This document shows, one piece after another, positions 26,663 to 35,733 of a DNA stretch of 52,438 bases (its first letter is position 1; every line of letters begins with the position of its first letter). The position numbers were made by a program, and so were the translations under genes. The notes beneath the pieces are model-generated. The model saw only the letters and a list, made by a program, of their open reading frames with translations. It was not told the origin of the DNA and did no database searches. Source of the stretch: Planctomycetia bacterium (lineage in GTDB: Bacteria; Planctomycetota; Phycisphaerae; Phycisphaerales; SM1A02); contig SXUI01000052.1 of assembly GCA_005790605.1 (NCBI GenBank), positions 1 through 52,438 on the forward strand, written 5' to 3'.

Positions 26663-27730
26663 CTACCACTGCGACAGCAGAATCGCGAGATCCTCCCCGC
26701 CCACAGCACCATTTCCGCTGAGATCGACGCACTCAGTTCCAGCACTCCCCCACTGCGAAAGGAGCACGGCGAGATCCGCGCCATTGACCGCGCCGTCGTT
26801 GTCGAAGTCGGCATCGCATGGAGGCGCCTGCGCGATGACAAGCGTGTGTTCATTTCCCGCAGCCACCGCCGTCACTGCGCCGAGATCGCTGGGTGGATAG
26901 CACTGATCATGCGCGTTGGAACCCCAACAATGCACGCTGCCATCAAGGCGCAGTGCGACCGTGTGATACGCGCCCGCCGCGACCGCGGTAACGCCAAGGA
27001 GGTTGGGCGGAACATTGCATTGACCAAAGTCATTGAGTCCCCAGCAGTCCACGGTGCCACTCGATCGAATCGCGGCTCCATGCCAACTTCCGCTTGCGAC
27101 TGAAACCACGCCGCTGAGATTGACTGGCACACTGCATTGACCGTAGGTATTGGATCCCCATGCCTTCACGATGCCAACGGCGTTGAGCGAAACCGAATGA
27201 TGCCAACCAGCTGCAACCGCGGTGACTTGACCGAGCGTTGTAGGCACAGTGCATTGCCCCTGCGAGTTGTGGCCAAAGCACGCGACGGTCGCGCCGTTCT
27301 TGAGTGCCATCGTGTGATAGCCACCCGTTGCGATTGCCTGCACAGTGCCAATGTTCTTGGGTGGAGCGCATTGACCTTGACCATTACTTCCCCAACACAC
27401 AAGTGTGCCATTGGATCGAAGCGCAACCGAATGAAATCCGCCCGCCGCAACGCTCGTCACTTCATAGAGACCAGCAGGAGCGATGGACTGGCCTGCCGCG
27501 TTGTAGCCCCAGCACGCAACGCTTCCATCGAGCTTCACGGCTGCGGAGTGTGCGTATCCGGCGGAGATCGCGCGCACCGCACCAAGACTCGCTGGCACAT
27601 CCACTTGACCGAAGCTGTTCCAGCCGAATGCCACGACCTCGACGCTTTGCGCGGGTGCACAAACCGCCGCTCCGGCAACCGCAGCGATCGTCGCGAAGGC
27701 AATTCGTTGGGCGAGAGGCCTGTGTTTCAC
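26663..27730 (-). CDS. RCC1-like protein 3 with dockerin-like tail
   Basis: About 355 residues from GTG 27730, chosen because it gives a textbook signal peptide (basic MKHRPLAQR, then IAFATIAAVAGAAVCA, cleavage near APAQS); the longer frame upstream adds 63 unlikely residues. Seven RCC1-type repeats (from FGWNSFGQVDVP to CWGSNAHDQCYPP) form a complete propeller and are followed directly by a two-handed dockerin-like end finishing ILLSQW, one residue short of the usual WG. It lacks the middle beta domain and DCN repeats of proteins 1 and 2. A possible promoter has CATAAT just upstream (27741-27746). Exported; role unknown. Confidence 0.82.
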   Translation of the reverse strand: MKHRPLAQRIAFATIAAVAGAAVCAPAQSVEVVAFGWNSFGQVDVPASLGAVRAISAGYAHSAAVKLDGSVACWGYNAAGQSIAPAGLYEVTSVAAGGFHSVALRSNGTLVCWGSNGQGQCAPPKNIGTVQAIATGGYHTMALKNGATVACFGHNSQGQCTVPTTLGQVTAVAAGWHHSVSLNAVGIVKAWGSNTYGQCSVPVNLSGVVSVASGSWHGAAIRSSGTVDCWGLNDFGQCNVPPNLLGVTAVAAGAYHTVALRLDGSVHCWGSNAHDQCYPPSDLGAVTAVAAGNEHTLVIAQAPPCDADFDNDGAVNGADLAVLLSQWGSAGTECVDLSGNGAVGGEDLAILLSQW

Positions 27731-27871
27731 ACACACATTATGTACGAGGGTCCCACGATTCAAGCCTGAAATGCTTCGAGTTTCGGAGCGTTGCGGAGCG
27801 GAATTCGATGTTTCCTCGGCGCAGAAGGAGCTGCCGGTTGCACGGCGCGAGAATCGAGGCATAGTGTGTGC

Positions 27872-29419
27872 ATGAATCGATTGACGCTTTGGACAGGTGT
27901 GGCAGTGGCGACATTGCATTCGAGCCTCCCGACTGCTAGTGCGCAGTTCTCGTCCGATCCCGCGACGCCGATGGCCGCTCGCGCGACGCCGTTTGACGAT
28001 GTGCAGCCAAAGACTGCGCCGGCACCAGACGGATGCCGCTACATCAGTTTTTTCAGCGACTCCGGCTACGACGTGTTCATCACGAAGCTTGACACGAGTG
28101 GACTCTACGCGTGGAAGCAGGGTTCAATACTCGTCGCCGATCGCAGCGTTTCATCGACGACTGACTACGGCCTCGCAAGTGACTCCGCTGGCAATGCGTA
28201 CCTCGCCTTTGACGGCGTGAACGGCACGACTCCCGCGATCATCGTTCAACAAGTGAAAGCGAACGGGACGCTTGGATGGAAGAGCGTCGTGACTGAGAGC
28301 GCGACTGCGTACATCGCAGTTGGGCGCGTCACTGTTGCGAGTGATGGCGGCATTTGGGCGTGTCACATTCAAGACGCGACCACGCGCGTTGCGCGTTTCG
28401 ATCCGATCACGGGTGCGAAGACATTTGCTTCACCGATCACGATCTCTGAAACAGGCGCGAACCAGTTGAGCGCAGACATCCAACCGTCCAACGACGGCGG
28501 CGTCATCGTCTCGTGCGTTCGGTACACCACCTTCACGGGTGCGAAAGTGCTCCGTGCGCACAAGGTGAATCTCGACGGCACGAAACCATGGGCCGCAACG
28601 GGCACTGCAGTATTCACAACCGGATCTCTGCAGTTTGGCGCATACCCTCCATTCATCTCTGACGGCGCGGGTGGTGCGTACTTCACCTGGTACACGTCGA
28701 GCCCACTGCAGTCGTCCGTGCAACGCGTGAGCTCGGCGGGCGTGGCCATGTACGGAGCCAACGGCACAACCGTGACTTCAACGACTACCGGCTACGAGCG
28801 AGTGAGCCCGTCGAGTGTGCTTGGCGCTGATGGCAGGCTCTACACCTTCTGGTCGCAACATGTTCCAACAAGCTCGAACTATGGGATTTATGGGCAGTGC
28901 TTTGCGAAGGGTGCTCGCGTTTGGGGCAACGACGGCGTGGCCGTGCAAGCGATGAACACGACCTCCTACTCGCGCGACTTTGCGACCGCTGCGCGTGCGG
29001 GAACAGGTATCAATTGTTTCTGGGTCGACAACGCATCGGCGACACAAGGCTCGCTCCGCTGCGCAGGCCTCACGGGTACCGGCGGGATTTCATGGACGAG
29101 CGATGTCGCCACCAATGCGGGCGTGAAGTATCGACTCACGGCGACGAACACCGATGATGACGGCTCGCTTGTTGCTTGGCAGGGCGGCGTGAGCACTGGC
29201 GCGTCCGATGTGTATGTCGGCCGCATCGGTGCTGACGGAACGCTGGGTCAACCATCCGGTTTGCTCGGCGATCTCAACAGCGATGGCATCGTTGATGCTG
29301 CCGACCTCGCGATCCTTCTCGATCAATGGGGCGGTCCTGGCTCAGCCGACTTCGATGGCACAGGCACAGTCGACGCTGCAGACTTGGCAATTCTGCTGAG
29401 CGCATGGAGCCCGATCTAA
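27872..29419 (+). CDS. Exported beta-propeller-like protein with dockerin-like tail
   Basis: 515 residues from ATG 27872 (GAGG about 12 bases upstream). Signal peptide ends near PTASAQ. The body consists of repeated strands of the type DGGIWACHIQD, DGAGGAYFTWYTSS, LGADGRLYTFWSQ, suggesting a propeller, but I do not recognise a named family. The end has two dockerin-like hands (GDLNSDGIVDAADLAILLDQW, ADFDGTGTVDAADLAILLSAW). It is divergent from RCC1-like protein 3 and followed by a strong terminator. Confidence 0.8.
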   Translation: MNRLTLWTGVAVATLHSSLPTASAQFSSDPATPMAARATPFDDVQPKTAPAPDGCRYISFFSDSGYDVFITKLDTSGLYAWKQGSILVADRSVSSTTDYGLASDSAGNAYLAFDGVNGTTPAIIVQQVKANGTLGWKSVVTESATAYIAVGRVTVASDGGIWACHIQDATTRVARFDPITGAKTFASPITISETGANQLSADIQPSNDGGVIVSCVRYTTFTGAKVLRAHKVNLDGTKPWAATGTAVFTTGSLQFGAYPPFISDGAGGAYFTWYTSSPLQSSVQRVSSAGVAMYGANGTTVTSTTTGYERVSPSSVLGADGRLYTFWSQHVPTSSNYGIYGQCFAKGARVWGNDGVAVQAMNTTSYSRDFATAARAGTGINCFWVDNASATQGSLRCAGLTGTGGISWTSDVATNAGVKYRLTATNTDDDGSLVAWQGGVSTGASDVYVGRIGADGTLGQPSGLLGDLNSDGIVDAADLAILLDQWGGPGSADFDGTGTVDAADLAILLSAWSPI

Positions 29420-29447
29420 GTCCTGAGCCTCCTCACCTCATCCATGC

Positions 29448-29482
29448 ACACTCGCGTGACACTTCTTACGCGAGTGTTTTTT
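29448..29482 (+). terminator. Rho-independent terminator
   Basis: Perfect 10-bp stem ACACTCGCGT/ACGCGAGTGT with a 10-nt loop, followed by TTTTT. It ends the plus-strand dockerin gene and overlaps the last codons of the convergent YcaQ-type gene. Confidence 0.9.
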
Positions 29483-30704
29483 CGCACGCGCTCGGGAGTG
29501 CAACACGCAGTTGGAGTTGCCCCGCGAGACGCTCGCAAGCCTCGCGCGCGGCGGCGCGCGCCGCCCGCGCTGCACAACTCTTCTCTCGAAAAATACGCGA
29601 AACGCGCAGCACCCCCGCTTCGCGATCGCTCGCGAGATCGACGCGCGCGACGAGCTCCTCACCGAAGAGCACTGGCATCGTGTAGTAACCAAATCGACGC
29701 TTCGCTTCAGGCGTGAACGCCTCGAAGCGGTAGTCAAAGTTGAACAGGCCCAACAGGCGAGCGCGATCCCGAATCAAGGGATCGAAAGGCGCGAGCAGCC
29801 TCGCGGGCGTCGTAGGAACTCCCTGATTTGCTCGATCTCGCCAATCCACTGTCGCCACTCCATCAAGCGGCTTGGAATCCCCTCGCTCAAGGACAACTCG
29901 GATTACACGGCCGCTCGCTGTCGCATCAAGGCACCACGCTCGCGCCTCTTGAATCGTCACCGCATGCATGAAGTGCGAGAGTTCTCGCGCGGTTGCGCAT
30001 CCGAGACGCGCGAGCGCCGCATCGCAAGCCCAATCAATCATCGCACTTCGTGACGAGGACGAAATCGGTTCTGGATGCACTCGGACCGCGAGGTCGTACA
30101 CCTTGTCGAAGTTCTTTCGCGAGTGAATCGCGATGTCTCCCGTTCGCCAAAGATACTCAAGAGCAGCCTTCTGTGGCGACCAATCCCACCATCCTGCGCC
30201 GGCTCGCTTTGGCCGCGGAAAGTCGCGCGCCATGAGAGGTCCTCGCTCGCGAATCGCGTCTCGAACCTGCGCAATGTGCCGCTTGCCGTTTCGGCCAAGT
30301 TGGCTTTGAAACCATGCGCTCTTCCCCATCCGCTCGCGCGCGGCAACAAATCGATGGGACCACCATTGCCGCCAGTCCGAACGAATCAAACTCGCGTCGT
30401 GCGTCCAATGCTCAAACAGCAAGCGCTGCGTCTCTGTCACGTGTGCGAGCATCGATGGCGCGTACCCATCGAGCCTCGAATGCAAGATCAGGTGGTGCGC
30501 GCGTTCGACGCTGTTGATGCTGTCAACCTGCAAGAACCCCAAGCGTCGCACCAACGCGCCAACAACGTTGCGCGACGCCCTTTGCGGCGGCGTCGCGAGT
30601 GCACAGCCCAAGAGCAACAACCTCCGCGCCTCGGATTGCGAGACAGTTGCTCGCCCCCCCGCTTTCTCGGTGGCGCAGCGCGAAGACGAGCTGATTCGTG
30701 GCAT
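29466..30704 (-). CDS. YcaQ/AlkX-type DNA glycosylase (winged-helix, HTH_42)
   Basis: 412 residues. The N-terminal part contains FLQVDSINSVERAHH (about residues 57-71), including the QxD pair (Gln59, Asp61) known as the catalytic motif of YcaQ-family interstrand-crosslink DNA glycosylases. Further family blocks include LFEHWTHDASLI, a WWDWSPQKAALEYLWRTGDI winged-helix stretch, and RLLAPFDPLIRDRARLLGLFNFDYR near the C-terminus. Length agrees with the family (about 400). Cytoplasmic DNA repair of alkylation or crosslinks is the expected role. The final residues after REKSC are an Ala/Arg-rich tail. Its 3' end overlaps the convergent gene's terminator. Confidence 0.88.
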   Translation of the reverse strand: MPRISSSSRCATEKAGGRATVSQSEARRLLLLGCALATPPQRASRNVVGALVRRLGFLQVDSINSVERAHHLILHSRLDGYAPSMLAHVTETQRLLFEHWTHDASLIRSDWRQWWSHRFVAARERMGKSAWFQSQLGRNGKRHIAQVRDAIRERGPLMARDFPRPKRAGAGWWDWSPQKAALEYLWRTGDIAIHSRKNFDKVYDLAVRVHPEPISSSSRSAMIDWACDAALARLGCATARELSHFMHAVTIQEARAWCLDATASGRVIRVVLERGDSKPLDGVATVDWRDRANQGVPTTPARLLAPFDPLIRDRARLLGLFNFDYRFEAFTPEAKRRFGYYTMPVLFGEELVARVDLASDREAGVLRVSRIFREKSCAARAARAAAREACERLAGQLQLRVALPSACEKTLA

Positions 30705-30875
30705 TCCTTGCAGGCTAACCGCGCCTCGAACCCCTTTGGTTGGCGAGAAACCGCGATATCAGAAAACAACCAACCGGCTGACGACGTATCAAACTCTACG
30801 CGCGTCGCTCGACTTCCTCAAAACTGAGAGTACTCTTGTATCGCTCGCACACCCCTTGCACGCTCTGGTAACCAC

Positions 30876-32279
30876 ATGAAATCAACACACCTTCTCTCTG
30901 CCCTCGCGCTTGGATCGACCGCCATCTTCATCGGGCAACTCAATGCCACGACTGGCAACAGCCGAGGCGGCGACGGTGGAACTGCGAGCGTCGGCGCGGA
31001 TGTGATTGTCGGCGCGATTCCCAATGTTTCGAAGTACGGCTCGGTCGTCGTGAGTGGCCAGACAATCATGGCGTACTCGATCGGCACCACGAGTTGCAAT
31101 ATCGGTACCGCACCACTCGAGTGGTTTGCCTCTCCGGACAACCGCCACCCATTCATTCCAATGAATGCGTTCCGATTGAAGAACGGACGCTTTGAACAGA
31201 TCGGCATGAGTTGGGGAAAACACGGCTTCACCGCCCTTCAGCAAACGCTCTGCAGTGCGTGCACCGCGCACCCGAACGGAACCTACTTGGGTGTTGGATG
31301 CTCGGACCCGTACAGTTCAAGCCTGAACGGTAGTCAAGGCGGACTTGGCACTCGAAGCGAAGTCAACGCCGCGACCGGAACGTTCCCCGGCACATCGAAC
31401 GCTGGAATGCCTGCGGCTGCCGCGACAATCGGCCGTCGCCTCCAAGTCAACGGAAATGACTTGGATCCGGCGCTCAACACGGGCGCGCAGTATTTCTTTG
31501 AGGCGCAGTATGTGCACCAACAAGACGCGACGGTTGGAAACAAGAACAACAACGCGTCCTATCGCTCATTTACAGTCGGCGCACTCGCGAGCGGCGCGTA
31601 CACACTGACGTTGACAGGCGGAACGATCCAGCAAAAGGCTGCGATTCAAGCCTGGCCCGGACTTGACGCGAACGCAACCGTGGTTGCAGTCGACGTCGCG
31701 AATGACGGTCGCTTCTTCGTCGGATGCACCGCGAAGAACAACGGAAACGGTACTTGGCGCTATGAGTATGCCGTGCACAATCTGAACTCCGATCGATCCG
31801 CGCGCGGATTCTCTGTGCCGGTTCCCGCAGGCGTGACGATCTCGAATGTCGGGTTCCATGATGTGAACTATCACTCGGGCGATCCGTCGCTCGGAACGGA
31901 CTGGACCAATTCCAACACGGGCGGCGCGCTGACTTGGAATTGCGGAACCTATGCGTCGAGTCCCAACAACAATGCAATCCGATTCGCATCGATGTACAAC
32001 TTCTGGTTCGACGCGAACACCGCTCCAATGAACGTGAACGGATCCATCGAGTTGTTCAAGCCGGGCGGCGCTGGTGCACCCACCTCTGCGTCGGCAGCGG
32101 TCCGAGGACCGAGCGCTCCAGCCGCAGCTCCTGCTGATCTCAACGGCGACGGTGCAGTGAATGGCGCCGATCTCGCGATGCTCCTCAATAACTGGGGCGG
32201 GACGGGTTCGGGCGACATCGACGGAAATGGCACAGTCGATGGTGCTGACCTCGCAGCCCTCCTGAGCGCGTGGGGCTAA
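30876..32279 (+). CDS. Exported protein with dockerin-like tail, unknown function
   Basis: 467 residues with a signal peptide (LLSALALGSTAIFIGQLNA). The body has conserved-looking features such as DVIVGAIPNVSKYG, CNIGTAPLEWF, a CSACTAHPNG stretch and GTWRYEYAVHNLNSDRSARGFSVP, seen in planctomycete exported proteins of unknown role. A Pro/Ala/Ser linker precedes two dockerin-like hands (ADLNGDGAVNGADLAMLLNNW and DGNGTVDGADLAALLSAWG). A strong terminator follows 33 bp after the stop. Confidence 0.82.
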   Translation: MKSTHLLSALALGSTAIFIGQLNATTGNSRGGDGGTASVGADVIVGAIPNVSKYGSVVVSGQTIMAYSIGTTSCNIGTAPLEWFASPDNRHPFIPMNAFRLKNGRFEQIGMSWGKHGFTALQQTLCSACTAHPNGTYLGVGCSDPYSSSLNGSQGGLGTRSEVNAATGTFPGTSNAGMPAAAATIGRRLQVNGNDLDPALNTGAQYFFEAQYVHQQDATVGNKNNNASYRSFTVGALASGAYTLTLTGGTIQQKAAIQAWPGLDANATVVAVDVANDGRFFVGCTAKNNGNGTWRYEYAVHNLNSDRSARGFSVPVPAGVTISNVGFHDVNYHSGDPSLGTDWTNSNTGGALTWNCGTYASSPNNNAIRFASMYNFWFDANTAPMNVNGSIELFKPGGAGAPTSASAAVRGPSAPAAAPADLNGDGAVNGADLAMLLNNWGGTGSGDIDGNGTVDGADLAALLSAWG

Positions 32280-32311
32280 ACCTCCCGACTTCCTCATCTT
32301 GGATGCACACG

Positions 32312-32349
32312 CCACGCACCGATTCCCGATCGGTGCGTGGTTCTTTTTG
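32312..32349 (+). terminator. Rho-independent terminator
   Basis: Perfect 12-bp stem CCACGCACCGAT/ATCGGTGCGTGG (32312-32323 and 32329-32340), 5-nt loop, then TTCTTTTT. Ends the upstream dockerin gene. Confidence 0.93.
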
Positions 32350-32417
32350 GAAGCGTCGCTCTCAAGAAGCGCGGAAAACCGCGCCGCCTTCCGCATTCGA
32401 AGTGGGAAGAGACTCCA

Positions 32418-32442
32418 GTGCAATGTTTGTGAATCATTGCAC
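32418..32442 (+). promoter_or_regulatory. Perfect inverted repeat upstream of EF-G-like gene
   Basis: GTGCAATG (32418-32425) and CATTGCAC (32435-32442) form a perfect 8-bp inverted repeat with a 9-nt spacer, 78 bp before the EF-G-like start. Size and spacing suit a dimeric regulator site; the regulator is unknown. Confidence 0.5.
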
Positions 32443-32519
32443 GATCCTTGCATTCTGCGGCGAAAAGCGTGTCATAGGGAAGTCGCGGGCATACAACCAA
32501 CTTCGGAGGCATTTGCTTC

Positions 32520-34577
32520 ATGACGAACAACACAACAACGATGGGAATCCGGAACATTGCGCTTGTCGGTCCTGCGGGAGTCGGCAAGACATCACTCCTT
32601 GAGGCGCTGCTCTTCGAAGCAGGTGTCACAAAGAAACTCGGAACCGTGGAGCATGGAGACACGGTGGGCGATCACGATGCGATCTCCCGCGACCTCCGTC
32701 ACTCGATCGAGACGACGCTTGCATATCTCGAGGCGCATGGCGTGCATCTCAACATCATCGATACACCAGGCTCGATGGATTTCTTTGGGAAGACCATGCA
32801 CGCGATCCAAGCCGCGGACCTCGTCGTGCTCGTCGTTGATGCACGATCAACGCACGATCCTGTGCTGCGCCGAGTCGCGCGCCTCGCGGAGGAGCGGAAC
32901 TTTCCGCACATGGTCGTCGTGAACAAGATTGATCGAGAGGAAGACATGCAGCCGGTGATCGCTGCACTGCAGGAGCTCTTTGGGACCGCTTTACGCCCGA
33001 TTGATCTGCCGCAGGATCACGGTCATGCCGTGATTGACTGCTACGAAGCGGAATCTGGAACCAGCGACCTAGGCCCGGTCGCTGGTTTTCACTCCGGAGT
33101 CATCGATCAGATTGTGGAAGTCGACGAAGCACTGATGGAACGGTATCTGAGTGATGGATCGCTTCCGCCGATCCCGCTGCATGACGCGTTCGAAAAGGCG
33201 CTCCGCGAGGCGCACCTTGTTCCGCTCGCGTTCTGCTCCGCTCGTGACCGCACGGGAATCAGGCAATTGCTCGCTGATTTCATCGCGCTTGCCCCCTGCC
33301 CGACGGAAGGAAATCCGCGTCCGTTCGAACACGATGGCGACGCAGGAGCCGAATGGAAACCGCAGTCGGATCCGGCGTTGCCACTCGTCGCGCATGTCTG
33401 GAAGATCGCCGCCGATCCCTATGTCGGACGGCTCGCGAGCTTTCGTGTGCATCAGGGCACGATCGCGAAGGACATGCAGGTACACATCGACGGCCAGAAG
33501 AAACTGATTCACATCAAGCACCTCTATCGCGTGCAAGGCAAGAAGCTCACCGAGGTCGATCGACTCGCAGCGGGCGACATCGGCGTCATTTCGAAGATTG
33601 AAGAGCTTCGTTCCGGAAACATCTTGCACGATGGAAGAGTTCCCGAAGGCCTGCACATCAAGGCGATGGAGATTCCAACGCCCATGCAAGGGCTCGCGAT
33701 CGAACCCTCGATCAAGGGTGGCGAAGCGAAATTGAGCGAAGCGCTCCACAAGCTCGTGCTTGAAGATCCCGCCTTCCATGTCGAGCATGTTGCATCGACG
33801 GGAGAGACCGTCATCCGCGGCATGGGCGAGTTGCACTTACGCGTGATCGTGCGCATGCTCGCAGAACGATTCGGCGTGACGATTGAATCACGACCTCCGC
33901 GCATTCCCTATCGTGAGGCGATCACCACAAAGGCCGATGGGCACTGTCGGCACAAGAAGCAGACCGGTGGCGCGGGGCAGTTCGCTGAGGTTTTCTTGCG
34001 CATCGAGCCCATTGCGGAAGTTGACGGTGATCCGCAGGGACTCGAAATGGCCGACGAGACCTTTGGCGGAAGCGTTCCGCGACAGTTCTTTCCTGCCATT
34101 GAAAAGGGTGTGCGACAAGCGATGAGTTCTGGTGTCATCGCTGGATACCCTGTCCGCGGCATCAAGGTCAGCGTGTACGACGGCAAGACACATGCGGTCG
34201 ACAGCAAGGAAATCGCGTTTGTGTCCGCGGGGCGCAAGGCGTTTCTCGATGCGTTCAAGAAGGCGAATCCGGTCTTGATGGAACCATTTGTGGAATTGGA
34301 AATCACTGCGCCAACGGACTCGCTTGGATCAGTCGCGGCAGATCTCTCAGGTCGACGAGGCCGCATTCTTGATACGCAGTCTCTCGCCGGAGACACTTCT
34401 GTGGTGAAAGCGCAGGCGCCACTTGCCGAGGTCGCGACCTACGCCAACACCCTCAAGTCGATGACGCGCGGCACAGGTTCCTTCGTGATGGAGTACAGCC
34501 ACGACGACTTCGCGCCAGCCACGGTGCAACAGCAGCTCATCTCGGCATGGAAGCCGCATCACGATCAGGATGACTAG
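32520..34577 (+). CDS. EF-G-like translational GTPase
   Basis: 685 residues with the full EF-G domain order. GTPase motifs: GPAGVGKT (17-24), DTPGS (81-85) and NKID (135-138). The canonical catalytic His of DTPGH is Ser, and the switch I RGITI block is replaced by SRDLRHSIETT. Domain IV begins with HCRHKKQTGGAGQF, the conserved QTGG region, and the C-terminal domain V is complete (ELEITAPTDSLGSVAADLSGRRGRI). This resembles EF-G-like (EF-G2) proteins rather than housekeeping EF-G, and it is not near rpsL/rpsG/tuf. GGAGG lies ten bases before ATG 32520. Possible roles are ribosome recycling, stress or antibiotic tolerance; none is shown here. Confidence 0.9.
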   Translation: MTNNTTTMGIRNIALVGPAGVGKTSLLEALLFEAGVTKKLGTVEHGDTVGDHDAISRDLRHSIETTLAYLEAHGVHLNIIDTPGSMDFFGKTMHAIQAADLVVLVVDARSTHDPVLRRVARLAEERNFPHMVVVNKIDREEDMQPVIAALQELFGTALRPIDLPQDHGHAVIDCYEAESGTSDLGPVAGFHSGVIDQIVEVDEALMERYLSDGSLPPIPLHDAFEKALREAHLVPLAFCSARDRTGIRQLLADFIALAPCPTEGNPRPFEHDGDAGAEWKPQSDPALPLVAHVWKIAADPYVGRLASFRVHQGTIAKDMQVHIDGQKKLIHIKHLYRVQGKKLTEVDRLAAGDIGVISKIEELRSGNILHDGRVPEGLHIKAMEIPTPMQGLAIEPSIKGGEAKLSEALHKLVLEDPAFHVEHVASTGETVIRGMGELHLRVIVRMLAERFGVTIESRPPRIPYREAITTKADGHCRHKKQTGGAGQFAEVFLRIEPIAEVDGDPQGLEMADETFGGSVPRQFFPAIEKGVRQAMSSGVIAGYPVRGIKVSVYDGKTHAVDSKEIAFVSAGRKAFLDAFKKANPVLMEPFVELEITAPTDSLGSVAADLSGRRGRILDTQSLAGDTSVVKAQAPLAEVATYANTLKSMTRGTGSFVMEYSHDDFAPATVQQQLISAWKPHHDQDD

Positions 34578-34803
34578 CGAGGCACGGCTTCTGAGTCTGC
34601 GTGAATTCTGACGCAGGACTTCCCTGCGGAACGCTTGGCGCGGCCTGGCGAGAGCGGTCGCATGGAGTTTGCGTGAAAGGGGAAAATTCCTCGGGAAATG
34701 CACCTTACTTGAAACAGTTATACCTGTATCATGATTTCTATTGAACGCGATTCAAGCCGTTTGATGGCGCCCGAGCGCGACGCACCTCTCGAGACCCCTG
34801 CTC

Positions 34804-35733
34804 ATGAACCCAAGCGACGCACAGCATGCTCCCTCGCTCGCCACGCAAAGCGACTCTTCGGTTCCCTACAACCTCCATCACGCGATGCTTGATGATCGCA
34901 AGGCCCAAGCGTCCGCAGCGTACGCACTCCGCTTCGGCGAACCGGGATTCCTCGACGCAACAAAGCTCTACATCGAGCAGGTCTATGACGGCTACACCGC
35001 CGAGGATCAGTCCGTCTGGCGCGAACTCTATGAACGACAAGAGCCTCATCTTGCTGAGCACGCGAGCAAGATCTGGCTCTCTGGCGCACGCGCAATCGGC
35101 CTCACCGCGGACCGCATTCCGAATCTTGCGTCCATCAATGCAAACCTGCGACCACTGACTGGATGGCAATCTCGCGCGGTTGGAGGTTTCATCGCGGCTC
35201 GCCCGTTCTTTGCCTGTCTCGCTCGACGAGAGTTCCCTACGACTGTCGTGCTTCGTCCGCGCCGCTGTATGGACTATCTGCCGGAACCTGACATCTTCCA
35301 CGATGTTTTCGGGCATGTTCCGCTGCACGCAGATCCAGCCTTCGCTGACTTCTTGCAGGAATACGGAAGTGCTGCGCTCATCGCAGACACGCTCGAAACG
35401 GAGCGCCTCGCGCGTCTTTTCTGGTTTACGGTCGAGTTCGGCCTTATCCGTGAATCGGGTGAACTCAAGGTCTATGGCGCCGGCCTTATCAGTTCGCCCG
35501 GCGAATCAAGGCATTGTCTCACTTCTCACGAGGTCGAGCGCCGACCCTTCAACCTCGAGGAGGTCTGCGAGACGAAGTTCGAGATTGATCACTACCAGCC
35601 CACGCTGTTCGTCCTCGAATCGTTCGAACAGCTTCGCGACGCAATGCGGTCGTATGCAAACACAGTTCGAGCAGCGCACGGATCCAATGCGCCAAAGTCA
35701 GGTGCCATCCTCAGATCAGGAGCCATCGCATGA
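34804..35733 (+). CDS. phhA: Phenylalanine 4-hydroxylase
   Basis: Converts phenylalanine to tyrosine with O2 and a pterin cofactor. At 309 residues it matches bacterial single-domain enzymes. The non-haem iron ligands are visible: HDVFGH (His166, His171) and Glu211 in FWFTVEFG. No N-terminal ACT domain. It overlaps hpd by ATGA and opens the run phhA-hpd-hmgA-nrfH-nrfA. A 226-bp gap upstream probably holds its promoter. The product feeds tyrosine breakdown; the aminotransferase that links tyrosine to hydroxyphenylpyruvate is not in the window. Confidence 0.93.
   Translation: MNPSDAQHAPSLATQSDSSVPYNLHHAMLDDRKAQASAAYALRFGEPGFLDATKLYIEQVYDGYTAEDQSVWRELYERQEPHLAEHASKIWLSGARAIGLTADRIPNLASINANLRPLTGWQSRAVGGFIAARPFFACLARREFPTTVVLRPRRCMDYLPEPDIFHDVFGHVPLHADPAFADFLQEYGSAALIADTLETERLARLFWFTVEFGLIRESGELKVYGAGLISSPGESRHCLTSHEVERRPFNLEEVCETKFEIDHYQPTLFVLESFEQLRDAMRSYANTVRAAHGSNAPKSGAILRSGAIA

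Noticed and set aside
34600-34620. CTGCGT/ACGCAG stem after the EF-G-like gene as a terminator
   Set aside because: Only six pairs and no T run.
34723-34740. ACAGTTATACCTGT as a regulator site upstream of phhA
   Set aside because: Imperfect palindrome with no matching copy elsewhere in the window and no well-placed promoter boxes.
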